From Guadua angustifolia (lineage: Eukaryota > Streptophyta > Magnoliopsida > Poales > Poaceae), in NCBI GenBank assembly GCA_036346375.1, contig CM070520.1, forward strand, positions 47,821,854 through 47,885,853: a stretch of 64,000 bases of DNA, in the 5' to 3' direction. Position numbers and translations under genes: made by a program. The notes beneath the pieces are model-generated. The model was not told the DNA's origin, ran no database searches, and saw nothing but the letters and a program-made list of their open reading frames with translations. Of the stretch, positions 35,288 to 47,745 are shown piece after piece; the stretch's first letter is position 1; the number at the start of each line of letters is the position of its first letter.

Positions 35288-36410
35288 GCCACAAGTTTAC
35301 AAACATCCAAAAGAGTGAGGTCGATCCGATCAGATGCGAAGGTTTGGACCTATCATCTATTCTGCAGGGTTCCCAGCTCAAATGAAGGATTTCCCTTGTA
35401 GGTATATGGGACTGCCACTACACCCGACCAGGATAAAGATGATTGAAGTGCAGCCCATCATTGATAATGCCCAATCTAGGTTAGTAGGTTGGACAGGGAA
35501 AATGCTTTCGACGGATGCACGTCTCATTCTAGCAGATTCAGTACTTACAGCACTAGCCATCTATTACATTATGGTGCTACCTCTTACAAGATGGGCAGCA
35601 AAAAAGCTCGACAAGTTATGAAGAAATTTCATTTGGAGGGGTGATGACTCCTTTTCCGGCGGACATTGCTTAGTAAATTGGACTAAGGTCTGCAGGTCAA
35701 AGAATTTAGGAGCTCTAGGAGTCAAAGATTTTGACAGATTCAACCGAGCACTCTGTGTACATTGGTTGTGGTACGAATGGAAAGAAGATCGAAGGCCATG
35801 GGTCGGCATGGAATTACCGTGCGACGAAACTGACCGAAGTTTTTTCAATGCAAGCACTACAATCATGGTTGGAAATGGTCACAAAGCAAAATTTTGGGCT
35901 TCCAACTGGATCCAGGGAGCCTCTGCAAAGGATCTCGCACTGCAGTATTTCAAGATGACACGGGCGTCATGCAGAACGGTTCAAGAGCAGCTACTCACAG
36001 GGAGCTGGCTGAGACCGCTGAGGATTTCCATTCAACCACAGCTTCAGGATTTCTTCAACTTGTGGTAGGCTGTCCAATAGGTCATCCTTCATCCAGACAC
36101 TTAGTATGACATCACTTGGAACTGGACAACGACAGGGGAATTCACCGCCAATTCGGCCTATCGGGCTCAGTTCTTGGGGTCTATACCGGATCATAGTTAC
36201 AGTTTAATTTGGAAAGCAAACATTGAAAACAGATGCAAGTTTTTTACTTGGCTCTTTGTCCAGATCAAAATTCTCACCATGGACAGACTGGTGATCAGTG
36301 GATGGCCCCATAGTGCCTCCTGCCCCTTATGTGGTTAGGAACTCGAAACTACAACTCCCTTGTTGCTGCAGTGTCCCTTTGCAACACAGGTTTGGAGAAA
36401 AATCAAACCA
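35288..36410 (+). pseudogene. LINE reverse transcriptase 3' part with zf-RVT region
   Basis: Continues the LINE begun at 20850. It reads KFTNIQKSEV at the copia edge, then, after a frameshift near 35365, CRYMGLPLHPTR and ARLILADSVLTALAIYYIMV, a stop, NFIWRG, WEDxR-like EDRRPWVG, and a Cys-containing end (ASCPLCG, LLQCPFATQVWRK) typical of the zf-RVT domain. The frame breaks about five times. The usual LINE 3' end with a poly-A tail is not found; the match stops near 36400. Confidence 0.85.
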
Positions 36411-37884
36411 ATAATGATGTGGCACTAGAAGTCTAGAACAAACCGACAGAATCAAAACTACCATCAAGAAGAATTGTAAACCATTATATCCTCGATGAAG
36501 AACAAGTGCTATGTTTTTTTCCCAACAGCAGAGTACGATGTGCAAAATAAGACACATTCTGTTGGAGTTTCATAATGACATGTGCAACCAGCAAGTAGGG
36601 AAAATGTGCAAGATAAACCGGATACCAAGATTAGGACCGGCTATTTTGATAGATGTGCAGCTAGTAGGAGACGAAAAGAACTAACCCAAAAGATTGAGCA
36701 TGGCAGACAGCAAATATATAGCCACCACAGGAACGAGCATCTACTACCGGACTGCATACAACATTTTACAAAAATTTCTAATAGCCTTCTGAGTTCTGAC
36801 TTCTATGCTCCCAATTCATTTACAGAGCAACCATTTTGATTCAAGCATCATATCAACATGGAAAAATGATAAAATTTGGGATAGTCATCATTTTATCCAC
36901 CACTAGTCCAACATATAAAATTTCAAGTTCACATTTAATTTGTGCTTGGAGATATACAAAAGAGTAATTCCTGACATACAGTGAACCTTTATGCTCACAA
37001 TGCCACATTGGTTTCGCTAGACAGCCACTATTTTTCATTGTGCAGGAGGCGCCAGCTAGAAATTAAATCCAATTTTTGTAATATTAAACTTTAATGTGAA
37101 TTATTTTAAGACAATAATCAGATAGTAACTATATAACTCCAAGATTCAAGGAGTACCAGAACATTCTCAAATCTCAACAAGCTGTTACAAGCACAGTTTA
37201 ACTTTGAGGAAAATTACATACATAACATATGACACAAAATATTGCCAACGTAAAAGCATATTAGATTTCATCTCAAGAGAAAAAACAAATCAATGCATCA
37301 TATTAACCCTACATAATTAACCTATAAGATATGTTATTTTTCATTAAGCAATGAGACACCTTTATGAGCTGTTTCAAGATGCATTAGATATGATTTTCCC
37401 TTTTCAACTAGTAGTGTCATTTTCATATTTAACATGGATAGTTCCAGTGTTTAATTTCTCTAATTAATATCGGTATTCCTAGCTAGAGAGCATCTTGAAA
37501 CAATGCTAAAAGTAGTGCCGTTCAAATAATGCCAACGACCTACATGGCTGAAATAACCAGATACAAAATGTGATTGTGTATAAATAGTGCTTAATTCGAA
37601 CCACATGTCTTGTCATGCCCTTGCCTGTGCAACACGTGCTTCTTGGCTGTAGGCTTGTGTCCAAGTGGAACCGTGCTGAGCAAAGATTTGCTGCCGCTGC
37701 GCTAGGAAGTCCTGCTGCTGAGCTACAATATGATCAATCATGTTCCTCACGTGAGCATTCACGGAGGGTGAGATGTGCTGAGTCCGAGCTCAAGAAGGTC
37801 CAGCTCCTGAATCCTGCGAAATATCTATAGGCTCTGTAGGTTCACCATGATTGTCGTTCATCATCAAAACTGAAGTTGGGGAAC
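36411..37884. other. Non-coding AT-rich stretch
   Basis: No gene supported. A segment at 37000-37115 (CCACATTGG...GGAGGCGCCAGCTA...TATTAAACTTTAATGTGAATT) resembles 425-545 near the start of the window, so it is a dispersed repeat. At 37610-37790 a minus-strand Gln/Ala-rich frame (DHIVAQQQDFLAQRQQIFAQ) might be a transposase or host fragment, but the frame is short. Confidence 0.35.
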
Positions 37885-39850
37885 TAGATGGTACAAGTGT
37901 CAATAGCCAACTTACCTTCAGAAGAACTCATACTCCGCTTGATATTGATCTGCTCAATATATATGCCATAGGTACTCAAGATCATTAAAATTTTGTGAAC
38001 CCTCCCATCAAACTTTTCACACTCAACTTCAACTATCTTAAATTGCTTAGATGCAAACAGCTGTTCTGTTATATTGTAGGTTCCTTCCATTTCCATCCAA
38101 TTGTCAGGTGCCAGTATCAAACATACTTCCAAGAATCAATCAATTGTGATCCGTGCATGATAATTTTAAATAGGAATATCTATCAGACCTATAAAATATA
38201 CCTCAGAAAGTTGAAGAGCGAGCTTCTCTAGAACAGGTGTATGTTGCAGAAAGCATACAAGTGCATGAAGATGAATCGTCATGCACCACTCATTGAGTAA
38301 CAAAGCCTTTATCTTGTTAAATGTTGGACCATATCAAATCCTTTTTGAATATAAACTGGACAAAATGCAAAGGAGTAGGAATAGCTTAAGACTTCATTTT
38401 AGAAGACAACAAGGTGCTGAAGTAAAAGAAGCTTACCACAGATATTGAAAAGCCAAAACAGGCACAATAACAAAAGTGGTTTATAACCCATATCATTTCA
38501 TAAGTCCCTAAATAACTGCTGTTTCAGAATCAAACCTTTCCAACTTCAAACATAAACATAAATAAAGGTAATGAATTTGGTCATATGAAAATGCAGTTAT
38601 TGGATTCATACCAACATAAACACTAAAGCTGTGTTTACTTAGGAACAGAGGGACCACAAAGTAAGATATCAGAAGTAAGCATATGCAAAAATCTACAATG
38701 TATGAAGAATGCCTTAAAATAATCAGTTAATCACAAACAAACCATGGATTCCCCACTGAAAGATAATGGTTTAAAAATATCTGTTGGTGATCATGCACAC
38801 ACACCACGTGTTTAGGAGCTAGTATGTCAAACAATGATATAGATAGTGTCAGAGAAATAGTTGATCACAGGTAACAATAAACGCTAAGAACTAACCAACT
38901 GCCAACATACCACACTAGGTTCAGCTATCAACTCCAAGCTTTTAGCCTCTGATAAAACATTGAGGAACACACGATCCTCACTACCATCACCATCAGCACC
39001 ACAGTTATCACAGGTATTATCAACACACAAGTACCCGAATTCCTCTTTACCACAACGATCATCACAGCTGGTGAGTTTAACCAATGTTGCTACTAATGAT
39101 GGCATGCTTTCAAGCAAAGGAGTCTTCCCCTAGCATTCCATTAATTCCAGTGTCATGAGACTTGGAATACAAATTTGATTCTGCACATTTGGACAGAACA
39201 CACAGTCAATGATGGTCAGCCGTTTCAACGATTGGGACAAGATCATGTCAGCTTCAATGAAGCAACCGCTCATCCATAGTTCCTCCAGTGCTGGGCAGCT
39301 TGAAAAATTGAGAAAGTCGTCTTTACACTACATTGCAAAGCTTCAACCTCATCAGGTGCCAGGAGATGAGAGTTAGGTCGTCCAGCTCAAAGCATTCGTT
39401 ATCACGGACTAATTGAACTCCAAGGATTCTAGCTTGGCACAGCAGAGCATGCCGGAGCCACAAGTTGATCTGTGGTTCATCCTGCCCGGAGAGTATCGAG
39501 CACTATCTCGCACACATGCAGAGGAGCGCTGCGGTCACGGAGGAGCAGCAGTGGTTCAAACTTGTTCAGCTCCTCGACACCCCGCCGGTTGAGCGTTCTC
39601 TAAATCACGGTGATGCGCAGGCGGGCATGGACTTCGGAGGTGGCGCCAGTACCTGCCAAGACGCGTAGTCCGCACGGCCTCCGGCAATGACAGAACGACA
39701 AAGACGTCTTTGCATGACCTCGTCTCGAGGACGTCGATCCCACCATCACCGCACGTCACAAAGCGTCTCTTGTTTGTTAGGCATTGCGTCGAGCAATTGG
39801 CGAAGCGCCGTATTGGAGCACGAGAATAGGGAAAAAATCTAAGGATGATC
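37885..39850 (-). pseudogene. F-box/LRR/FBD protein pseudogene
   Basis: Minus strand. A decayed F-box at about 39750-39600 (LSLPEAVRTTRLGRYWRHL, the usual AxEAVRTxxLxRRWRHLW pattern). LRR part: INLWLRHALLCQARIL-like sequence near 39440, CPALEELWMSGCFIEAD, then LESMPSLVATLVKLTSC and RVFLNVLSEAKSLELIAEP. FBD-type tail at 38132-37925: KQFKIVEVECEKFDGRVHKI and LMILSTYGIYIEQINI. Such proteins are SCF E3-ligase adaptors. Stops at about 39134 and in the 39340 region, frame changes, and possible intron DNA at 38140-38880 mark it as dead or badly decayed. Confidence 0.72.
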
Positions 39851-40193
39851 AAAGATGGATTCCTTGCGGCATTTCGAGAACTAAAATTTTGAGATCATGG
39901 ATTCCTCACCGGTGGAGCTTTGGGTTGGAGGAGGGACGGACTAACGAGCGATCTAGCTAGCCCTAGCCGCCGTGTCGCAGCTTCTTGAGGCCGACCTCCT
40001 CCCCCGTGGCCATGGGAACCTCCGACCATCGCCGGTGGCTAGCAAGTAGGCCGTGCAGTGGTTCAGACGCCTGGCTCCTTGTGCTCTAGAAGCTTCGGAG
40101 GCCGGAGTGGTTGAAGTGTAAGGGATTGGGGATGGGAAGAAGCCGAGAACCAAGGCAAGTGAGGGAAGGGATTTACGGTGATCTTAAACGGAA
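39851..40193. other. GC-rich flank left of the Mutator-like element
   Basis: GC-rich, probably the 5' leader of the F-box pseudogene on the minus strand. The AAACGGAA at 40186-40193 recurs at 52556-52563 and is the target duplication of the 12.4-kb element. Confidence 0.45.
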
Positions 40194-40530
40194 GATTTTT
40201 TTAAAAATAATATTATTTTATTTACAAATTGCGATATTAATACATGGATTAAAAAAATTGCAGAAATAATATACAGTCGCCAAACCGTTTGGCGAAATTA
40301 AGTAGTCGCCAAACCATTCGGCAATAACAGAGTAATCGCCAAATAGTTTGGCGACAATAGCCTAATCCCATGTTAATACTCGTTTTGAACCGTAATACCG
40401 AGGTCAGGCTGTTGTCACCACACCGTTTAGTGACCACATAAAGTCGCCACACCGTTTAGCGACTACATACTGTCGCCATACTGTTTGGCGACCAAATAAT
40501 GTCGCCACACTGTTTGGCAACCACTGTGTA
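40194..40530 (+). repeat. Left TIR of the MULE, with seven phased palindromes
   Basis: Palindromic units start at 40276, 40305, 40335 and, after a spacer of about 60 bp, 40414, 40443, 40472 and 40501. Spacing is 29-30 bp. The best unit is TCGCCAAACCGTTTGGCGA (40277-40295). The spacer carries GCCTAAT and a CGTTTTGAACCGT phrase also present in the right TIR. Confidence 0.88.
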
Positions 40531-41379
40531 AAAATTGGAGTTTAATTTTCTTTGTAATGTTAGAACATATAAAATTTGTAAAATATTAAAAAATTAATAT
40601 TAAGGCAGATTTTATATACATTGATTTCGTTCACAAATTCGTGTTAATCTTGAAGCGTTAACTAATAAAAATTGTACAATAATTTTTGTAAAATTTGAAA
40701 AATATACCATGCGTTGCCTCCCAGTACTCCTCGTCGCTATGTCGCCTCGATGAAAAACTACCTCTCTAGCTTTGTGAAAAATTGAGTGCAACTCACGCAC
40801 CTTCATTTAGGATATGGTGCCGCCCCCATGGCCCTTCCGTCAGATTGAGGATAAGTCATATACTCCTCCGCTCAAAATATAGGACGATAGAATTTTAAAT
40901 AGTCTTTTGAAGTAAACTTTGGCCATTAATTTATGTTATAATATATTATGAATTGTTACTGAAAGAAACAATAATTGAAAGATCGGTGAAATATGAATCA
41001 ATTGATATATATTTTGTAAATTAAATATGCACATAATTTAACTAATTATTGGTCAAAATTTGAGCTAATGAATAATGCAAATTTCGTTGTTCTTCATTAT
41101 CTTTGACGACAAATTTCACGAGAAATCATATTAAAACAATGAATACATCATTTATATTAGAAAGCATAATAAGTATGTGAACAACACGAAGGATACAGAA
41201 ACCACAATCCATAAATAATTCGACAAACGACATTCCATAAATATGATAAAGGTCCAATATTCCCGCAAGTACATAACATATGATAAAATGATAATATGGA
41301 AATAAGTTACATAATACTACGGAAATAAGATGTTACGGCGGAAAATAACATAGTCCACACACTTTATTACAACTTAAAA
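40531..41379. other. Left internal non-coding region of the MULE
   Basis: AT-rich. It includes a segment at 41245-41320 (GGTCCAATATTCCCGC...GATAAAATGATA) that recurs at 48460-48640, each time downstream of a minus-strand stop codon. I see no ORF. Confidence 0.45.
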
Positions 41380-41399
41380 TTAGGACGGGCATAACTTAA

Positions 41400-41905
41400 C
41401 ATCTACTGGGTGGATCGAGGCCATTTCCTTTCGCCCATGCCTCGTGGGGCTTCTTCGCACGACGTGCCCTCTCTCGCTTCCTCTCTCTTCGGCCTCCTTC
41501 TCCTCTGCTTCCTTCCTCGTGCCTCCTCGCGTCGGCGTCACTGTTGTTGAAGCCGCCACCGAATGGTGGTCATCCGGCTGGCTTAATCCAGAGTTTTGGT
41601 CTTGGGTTGATTTCCTTGTCGAACCATCGCTCAAATTCACACAAAGGGCGAAGGCATCGCATGAAACTTAAATTAGCATAGTTTTATGTACAAATATTAC
41701 TGAAACACGATGATTGTTACCACCGCCGAGTCCCGAGGCTCTTCTCCGTGGTCGAAGGCGTAGTTGCAAGACATCCAATACCTCCTCTTCCATGTCGGAG
41801 TTTCCCAAGAGTGGACAAGCTCGCAAGGATCTCCGCCTGCACACATCGGTGGGACAACCCCGAGAGGTACGAAGAGATCTGATGCACGCAATGTTGCGCT
41901 GCCAC
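41400..41905 (-). pseudogene. Small GRF-like zinc-binding ORF in the MULE
   Basis: Minus strand. The first exon, from ATG 41891, reads PLGVVPPMCAGGDPCELVHS, then WKRRYWMSCNYAFD, which follows the GRF pattern (paired Cys, aromatic RYW, C near the end). A probable donor after DSAV (about 41715) and an acceptor near 41680 lead to FERWFDKEINPRPKLWIKPA and then a stop or an Arg/Glu-rich tail. GRF zinc fingers bind nucleic acid and occur in plant transposon proteins. Its place beside PMD and MURA suggests transposon cargo. One expected Cys reads Gly (AGGD instead of ACGD) and another Ser, so metal binding may be lost. Moderate to low confidence. Confidence 0.5.
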
Positions 41906-42459
41906 GCCGAAATGTCCGCCTCTTCCTTCACCTTCCCTTTCCTTTCCACTTGCACGCCAAAGATATTCTACCGATCCTCTACTTCTTTTCTCTCTTCTCT
42001 CGGTTCACCCTTTCCTCGTGGTCTCGCTCTGTGGGAAGGAAGGCAGGCGGGTGGTATAAAGGGCAATTATCGCCCTTATATAGGGCCGCTATCGATGTTG
42101 CTCTGAAAAGGCGGGCTGCAGCGTATTGTCATTTCAGTCCTAAAAAGCAGTGGGTGTCATGGCGTTGTCACTTCACTTTATGAGAAAGCTGATAGCAGCG
42201 TGTTGTCGCCTCGCTCGAGAAAGCTATTGTGTGCATCGTCGTTGTCGAATCGGTCTGAGAAAGCTACAACGTTCGTGTTGTCATGTCGCATTGACATTAG
42301 AAAGGTAAAAAAAACGTGAACAGAACTATTAACATTATAAAACAGTACGGAACAAAGTAACAAAGCAAAAACAACACTATAAAGACTGTAGAACAGTACA
42401 AAGTAAGAAAGAAAAATAGGAGAACAGCCTAACAACGAGTCCCTAGTCGGCCGCACCCC
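41906..42459. other. Spacer between the GRF-like ORF and the PMD gene end
   Basis: Contains three related phrases (TTATGAGAAAGCTGATAGCAGCGTGTTGTC, TCGAGAAAGCTATTGTG, TGAGAAAGCTACAACG) spaced 45-50 bp at 42178-42275. No coding call. Confidence 0.35.
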
Positions 42460-45039
42460 CTACTGTGGACCCTGTCCTGCACCCCTACCACGACCCCTCT
42501 TCGGCCTACGTGCTGAGGCCGGTGCATCGTCAAGAGGGCGTGGGTGAAGCTCCTGCGATGGCCGCGCCTGCCCGTAGTCTGAGGGGCTGTAACGCTGCAC
42601 CGGTTGACTATCTCTGGGAGCCAACGCGTACCCGTAGGTACCGTAGTCCTGCTGCGTGAATCGCGCTGCGTGCGGAGGGGCGGCCAATCTGCGTCGGTGG
42701 AGGGGCTATCTGAATGCGTATCATCAAGTACTAGTCCGTCTAGTACTCAGGCTCGACGTACCCCGAGAAGTGCGGCGACTGAGAGAACTATCCTCCACCC
42801 TGAGCATAGCCTGCACGTTCAGATAATAACTTTTAATTATAGTTACGTGATATTTATACGAAACGTGAGTAGCTCGACTTACCTGGCGTGGGGACCATAA
42901 CGGGACCGCGTGGTGGCTGCCAGCCGGACCCTCCAGCCACGTCTGAGCTCGGAGGCAAAGGAGTGTGGAAGTTGGACTCCGCCTCCGCTGTGTGACGAGG
43001 AGCTGCGGTCGGTGTGGGGTGCGAAGGCACGTGCGGCGGTCTGGAAGAGGTGCCATGATCAGTAGCATCGATGTGCCGATAAGAACCCAGCTCCACGATC
43101 CTGCGAGTGGCGCTCACCATGCGTCTCCACGCCTCTGTCATCTCGTCCAGCGAGACGCTGACTCCGTCAACTATTCTGGACAAGACGCTGTTGCCGTGCT
43201 CGTGGAGGTCCCTAGCGTGGTCCACCTGCCACATGCGACAAACTCATATACACATGGACATAGTGTAAGGAATACATAATGTAATTTAGAAAAATAAGAC
43301 TTACCATTGCGTGCATGGCCGCTCCTGCCTGCCCTGGATACAAGTCAGCCATGCTAGGAGCGTACGCGTGGGTCGAAGGCTCCTCTACGATGGGAGGAGA
43401 CGCACGCGTCCCGGCACGCATCCGAGCCAGTCTTGCTTGTAGGACGAGTCGTCGTACGGTGTGTCCTCATCGACGACGTCGTCCTGCGCCCCATCCCACT
43501 GCGCGAGCCACGGCTCCATCCTCCGTACCAAGGTGGACAGGCTCTTCTGGGGCCCGTGGGTGGCGAATCTGAAAAGAAATCCAAATTATTAGACATATGA
43601 CATAAGTATTTCACACATTTTTGGTCGAATAACTCACGTGTGTACGCTCTCCGGTACATGATCCCCCAAGGAACAGGACCACCGGCGGCGTCGAACCGTC
43701 TCGAGGACTCGGTGCGGCATGTAGTCCTCCACGAAGACGTCGATGACGATCTTCCTCCTCGTCAGCCAGTAATCCTGGTCCCTATAGAAAAGCGCGGAGA
43801 GCCCACCTGGCGCGGCTCTCTCCCGACACAGATCGGCTACAAGGGTTCAGATCACCGCTTCCACGCGGTGGTCCAACGCCTCCGTGAAGGAGTGGTACGC
43901 CGAACGTACCTGTACTCTCGCCCATTGTGGCTGCAACAGAAAAAAATATGTGTAAACACATGCAACTGCAATTAAAATTTGATAAATGCAATTCAAGAAA
44001 ATAAGTACCCGTCGTCGAGTCCAAAGCGAGCCCATGGTCGGCCGGTCGATCTCGTCGCCCCCGTACATATCCGCGGTGTAGTGTCGCGGGTCGACTAAGG
44101 GTCGACCCACAGGGAAGCGCTCGAACGACCAAAGCTAAAGAAGAAGAGGCATCCCGGTTAGATTGGCGATCTTGCTTCTCTTCACGCACGCGTCACAAAG
44201 GGCGCAGTACGTGGCAGCAAGAACCTCCGAACCCCAGGATACCTGCGGGACCTGGTTTGGGTCAGCGTCGGCAATAGCCCGTGCGTAGGCTATCCACCGT
44301 GCGTCGACGCTGTCGCCATGTGTCGTCGTGAACATGACCATCCCAAACAACCACAGCAGTAGGCCTCCAAGTGTCGTGCTACCGGTAATTCGTGGGGTTC
44401 TTCGCCATCCGCTCAGACTGTGACAATTAACATATAGTAATATGTTAATAACGTTATAAAAAATTAGAATAACATACACACGTACAAGCACTCAACAGCC
44501 CGTGCTTCTTCCTGTTGATGCGTATCGCCGGGTTAGTGGGAGCCACTCCGGTGAACCTCTCCTCCAGGTCAGCCACCCACCCCACAGGAGTCACCGAGGG
44601 TCCGATCGGTGTCCCAGCGATTGGCAACCCTGTAAACATGGCGACGTCCTGTAGGGTCACCGTCACCTCACTGAGCGGCAGGTGGAAAGTGTGCGTCTCC
44701 GGCCGCCAACGGTCCACCCAACACGACAGTAGCACTACTAGAAATTCGGGCTTTTGCCACGAAACTTTTTACAACACCATAAATTTATTTGCATTAGAGT
44801 GTTGTTATTGCCTCGATTTGGAAAATTGTGGCAATACGTCCAATATATTACCACGAATTACTGTGCGTTGCGATATTGTTAACTATCGTGGCAAAAGGTT
44901 GGTCATATTGCAACAAAAAATAAAATCGTTGCATTAAATAAGATTTTATTGCCACGGGTAAATTTTGTTGCTATAATATTTTATTTCGTGGTGATTTTTA
45001 ATTTTATAGCCACGATTTTTTAACGTGGCAATTTTATTC

Positions 45040-45532
45040 CTCAACCAGCCAAGAAGAACGCAAATTTTTGGCGCATCCACGCAGCTGACCGGTGCATGCT
45101 TGGCGGAACTATTCCGTCTCCCGCCACGCCGCCTCCACGCCGCCCGTTCCCCTTCGCCTCTGATTCCCGTCGCCTTCACACATCGCTGCATTCCCTTCGC
45201 TCTCCACCTCGCTCCATTCCCTTCGCCCGCTTCCATTTCTTTTCGTCTCCTACGCTGCACGATCAAGAATCGCCACCAAGAATTGCCTCCCGCCTCTCCT
45301 TTCCCCGCCACGATCGGATCTCACCTTTCTTGCTCTGTTCCCAATACGCCTAACCGGATCTCACCGACGCCGCCTCCTTTCCCGCCGCCCGACGGACCTC
45401 AACGTCGCCCGCCTCCATTCTCCCCTTCGTCAAGACGCGTTCAGGTCCGCCCCACCTTCGGTTCCCACCGCCTCACCGCTTCAGCCCGACGACTCGACGC
45501 CCCTTCTTCTCCTTCGAGGTCACGATATCGGG
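45040..45532 (+). other. GC-rich block inside the CACTA element
   Basis: A CCG/CGCC-rich stretch of 490 bp with open frames in several phases rich in Pro, Arg and Ser. It most likely forms the 5' leader of the TNPA-like gene. Open frames are expected from composition alone, so I do not call a protein. Confidence 0.35.
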
Positions 45533-46600
45533 ATGGCGGTCAACATTGAGTGCTACATACAAGGCGATAGTACTTATGCCGAGAGAATGAAACAAAAGCC
45601 CGAAGATGTAGACATTGTTGAGTGGCACTACTTGAACTTATATTTTGGGTCCGAACAATTCAAGGTTAAACGAAATTACGCGATAGCTTTTATTTTGCAT
45701 ACAACATATAGTGCTTTCTTTCTCTATTACAGTACTCAGAGTTCTATTCCAAGCATATTGTACTTTCTTTTTTATATTTTACACTGCTACATAAAGTGCG
45801 TCTGTAATCTTTTTTGTATTGTCACCTACTGCAGAAGGTTAGCAATCAAAACTCGAAACCGCTAAAAACAAAAGACCAAGCATTTGATGGGTTCCAAACC
45901 TTTTTCTCAAATTAGCTATGAGCAGGTAAATATATGTTTGAATGCTCTTCTTTTCATAAATGATGTAGGATTAATATGCCATGTCCTTGCAATTTTAGAG
46001 AGACCCGAAAATGTGAAGAGCCAAATGATGTGCACCTCGATGAGCACTCACATGAAGAATGGGCAATAGTCGACGCTGATCTAAAAAGTTTATGTGAGTA
46101 CTTCTTTGATATTGGACTCACAATGCGTTTTGTAATTTTTGCAATCTTTCGTAACTTCAATATCAATTAACTTGTGTTCTCATCACTTAGGACGGGCATG
46201 CGAGAAGATTTGTGAGATAGAATTACAATGAGACAATGGCATCCTTTCACATGAAGAGGAAAACAATATTTTCCAATCAAGCTACAAGGAACTCACATCA
46301 AGCAAAACATTCCAACTTCACGGACAGGATACTTGGCTAAACGTCGAACACGTCATCGAAAGGATGCAGCTCAAATCGAACAACAAGCCCGTGTTACATT
46401 GCAGCCCAACTACAAAATATTGAGCTCCAAGGTGAGGTTCAAAAGTTAAAAGAGCAACTTGCAAATGAGATTGCTGAAAGGATAGGATAGCGTAAGAAAG
46501 TAGGCGACAGATTCAAGAGGAGCGAATGCAAGGCTTGCACTCAGGGAAGAGATGCTTTCATTGATTGTAGAATGAGAGAAGCATCAATACAGCAGTAAAA
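45533..46600 (+). pseudogene. TNPA-like (Ptta/En/Spm) transposase-accessory relic
   Basis: From ATG 45533: a start segment with VDIVEWHYLNLYFGSEQFK (45600-45670), an intron-like gap, then GSKPFSQISYEQ near 45890, CEEPNDVHLDEHSHEEW near 46015-46070, and a coiled-coil tail (KDAAQIEQQARVTL and GEVQKLKEQLANEIAER in different frames) at 46360-46490. The order (GSKSF...YEQ, then EPxDxxLxxxTH-type block, then coiled coil) matches the plant En/Spm Ptta family, which binds subterminal repeats. Frame changes make it inactive. Confidence 0.55.
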
Positions 46601-47479
46601 AATTGGAAACAATTTAGTTCAATGATGGTTTTGCACATTATATGCGATCTTAATTTATTTTTTCATTTTTCTAATGCAGACTATTTTCAACAAGCATCAT
46701 CCCAAGTGATGATGCAGCTAGGACATTGTGGGCAAGAATAATCACAACACTCAAGTTCTAATGTCAAGCGTAATCTAATCAATAACGATTCCAATGGGAC
46801 ACGCGTTATATAACTACCCAAATAGTTGATGCAAGTTGCTAAAAATCATGGTCGGTGAAGGGTGAACAAGGTATGAATTGCAAAGTTTATTTTTCAGCAA
46901 TGCCTCTGTACATTATGATAATATACGGATCCACTATTTATTTATGCTCAAAAGAATAAACCGTGCTTTTATTCAACAGGAGGATACAATTTGAGTGGAG
47001 CGTCCCGTCTCATCGTATGGTCAAGTCAAGCAAGTCTCGCAATGTGGAACAACTTATTCTTAAGTCACTAGTCAATAGATTAGTTACATATCGCAATCTT
47101 AGTTGAGAAATTTAAAGTTTTCGTTTAGAGATTACTACGAAATTATTCTATTATTGCTCTCTTTTGCTTGATGTTTGTACATACAAAACAAAGATTGTTA
47201 CAAATGCTCTTATATATGATTTGATGCCTATAATTGATATTTCTGTTCGTGCAATTTCTAATTTGAGTACATTTCTTTTGCAACAATGGTATGTAAACAA
47301 ATATTATTTCAATATGCATTGACGCCTCGTTGCGACAAAATGAATTGCTACAGATAAAGATCGTTGTTATAATTTATTGCAACGGTTATTTCATTGCAAT
47401 ACATCATATTGCCACGAAAATTATTTCGTATGCGACCTCACTTATTGCCATGGATTGGTTTTTGATGCAATCGTGGTCT

Positions 47480-47745
47480 AATGCAATGTTTAAACGCGTG
47501 GCAATAGAGATCTCTATTGCCACGACAATAAAAAATATTGCCACGGTATTAAGGTCATTATGACTACTATCTAATGCAACGATGAGGGCGTGGCAATAGA
47601 GATCTCTATTGCCACGATAATAAAAAATATTGCCACGGTATTAAGGTCATTATGCTACTATTTAATGCAATGCATGAGAGCGTGGCAATAGAGACTACTA
47701 TTGCCACGGCAATTGAGACTATTGCCACGTCAAACCGTCATTGCA
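47480..47745 (+). repeat. Tandem subterminal repeats of the CACTA element with perfect palindromes
   Basis: A unit of about 92 bp is repeated twice well (47480-47563, 47572-47653) and once poorly (47660-47740). Each good unit carries a 28-nt perfect palindrome centred on AGATCT (47497-47524 and 47589-47616) with arms GTGGCAATAGAGA. Confidence 0.85.

Noticed and set aside
40276..40525. Regular short repeats at 29-bp spacing, CRISPR-like at first sight
   Set aside because: The repeats are palindromic and imperfect, spacers are only about 9 bp, the organism is a plant, and the same array occurs inverted at 52.3 kb as part of a terminal inverted repeat.
45025..45549. 174-codon Pro/Arg-rich open frame inside the CACTA element
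   Set aside because: The block is GC-rich and open in several frames; no domain, and it lies where a leader is expected.
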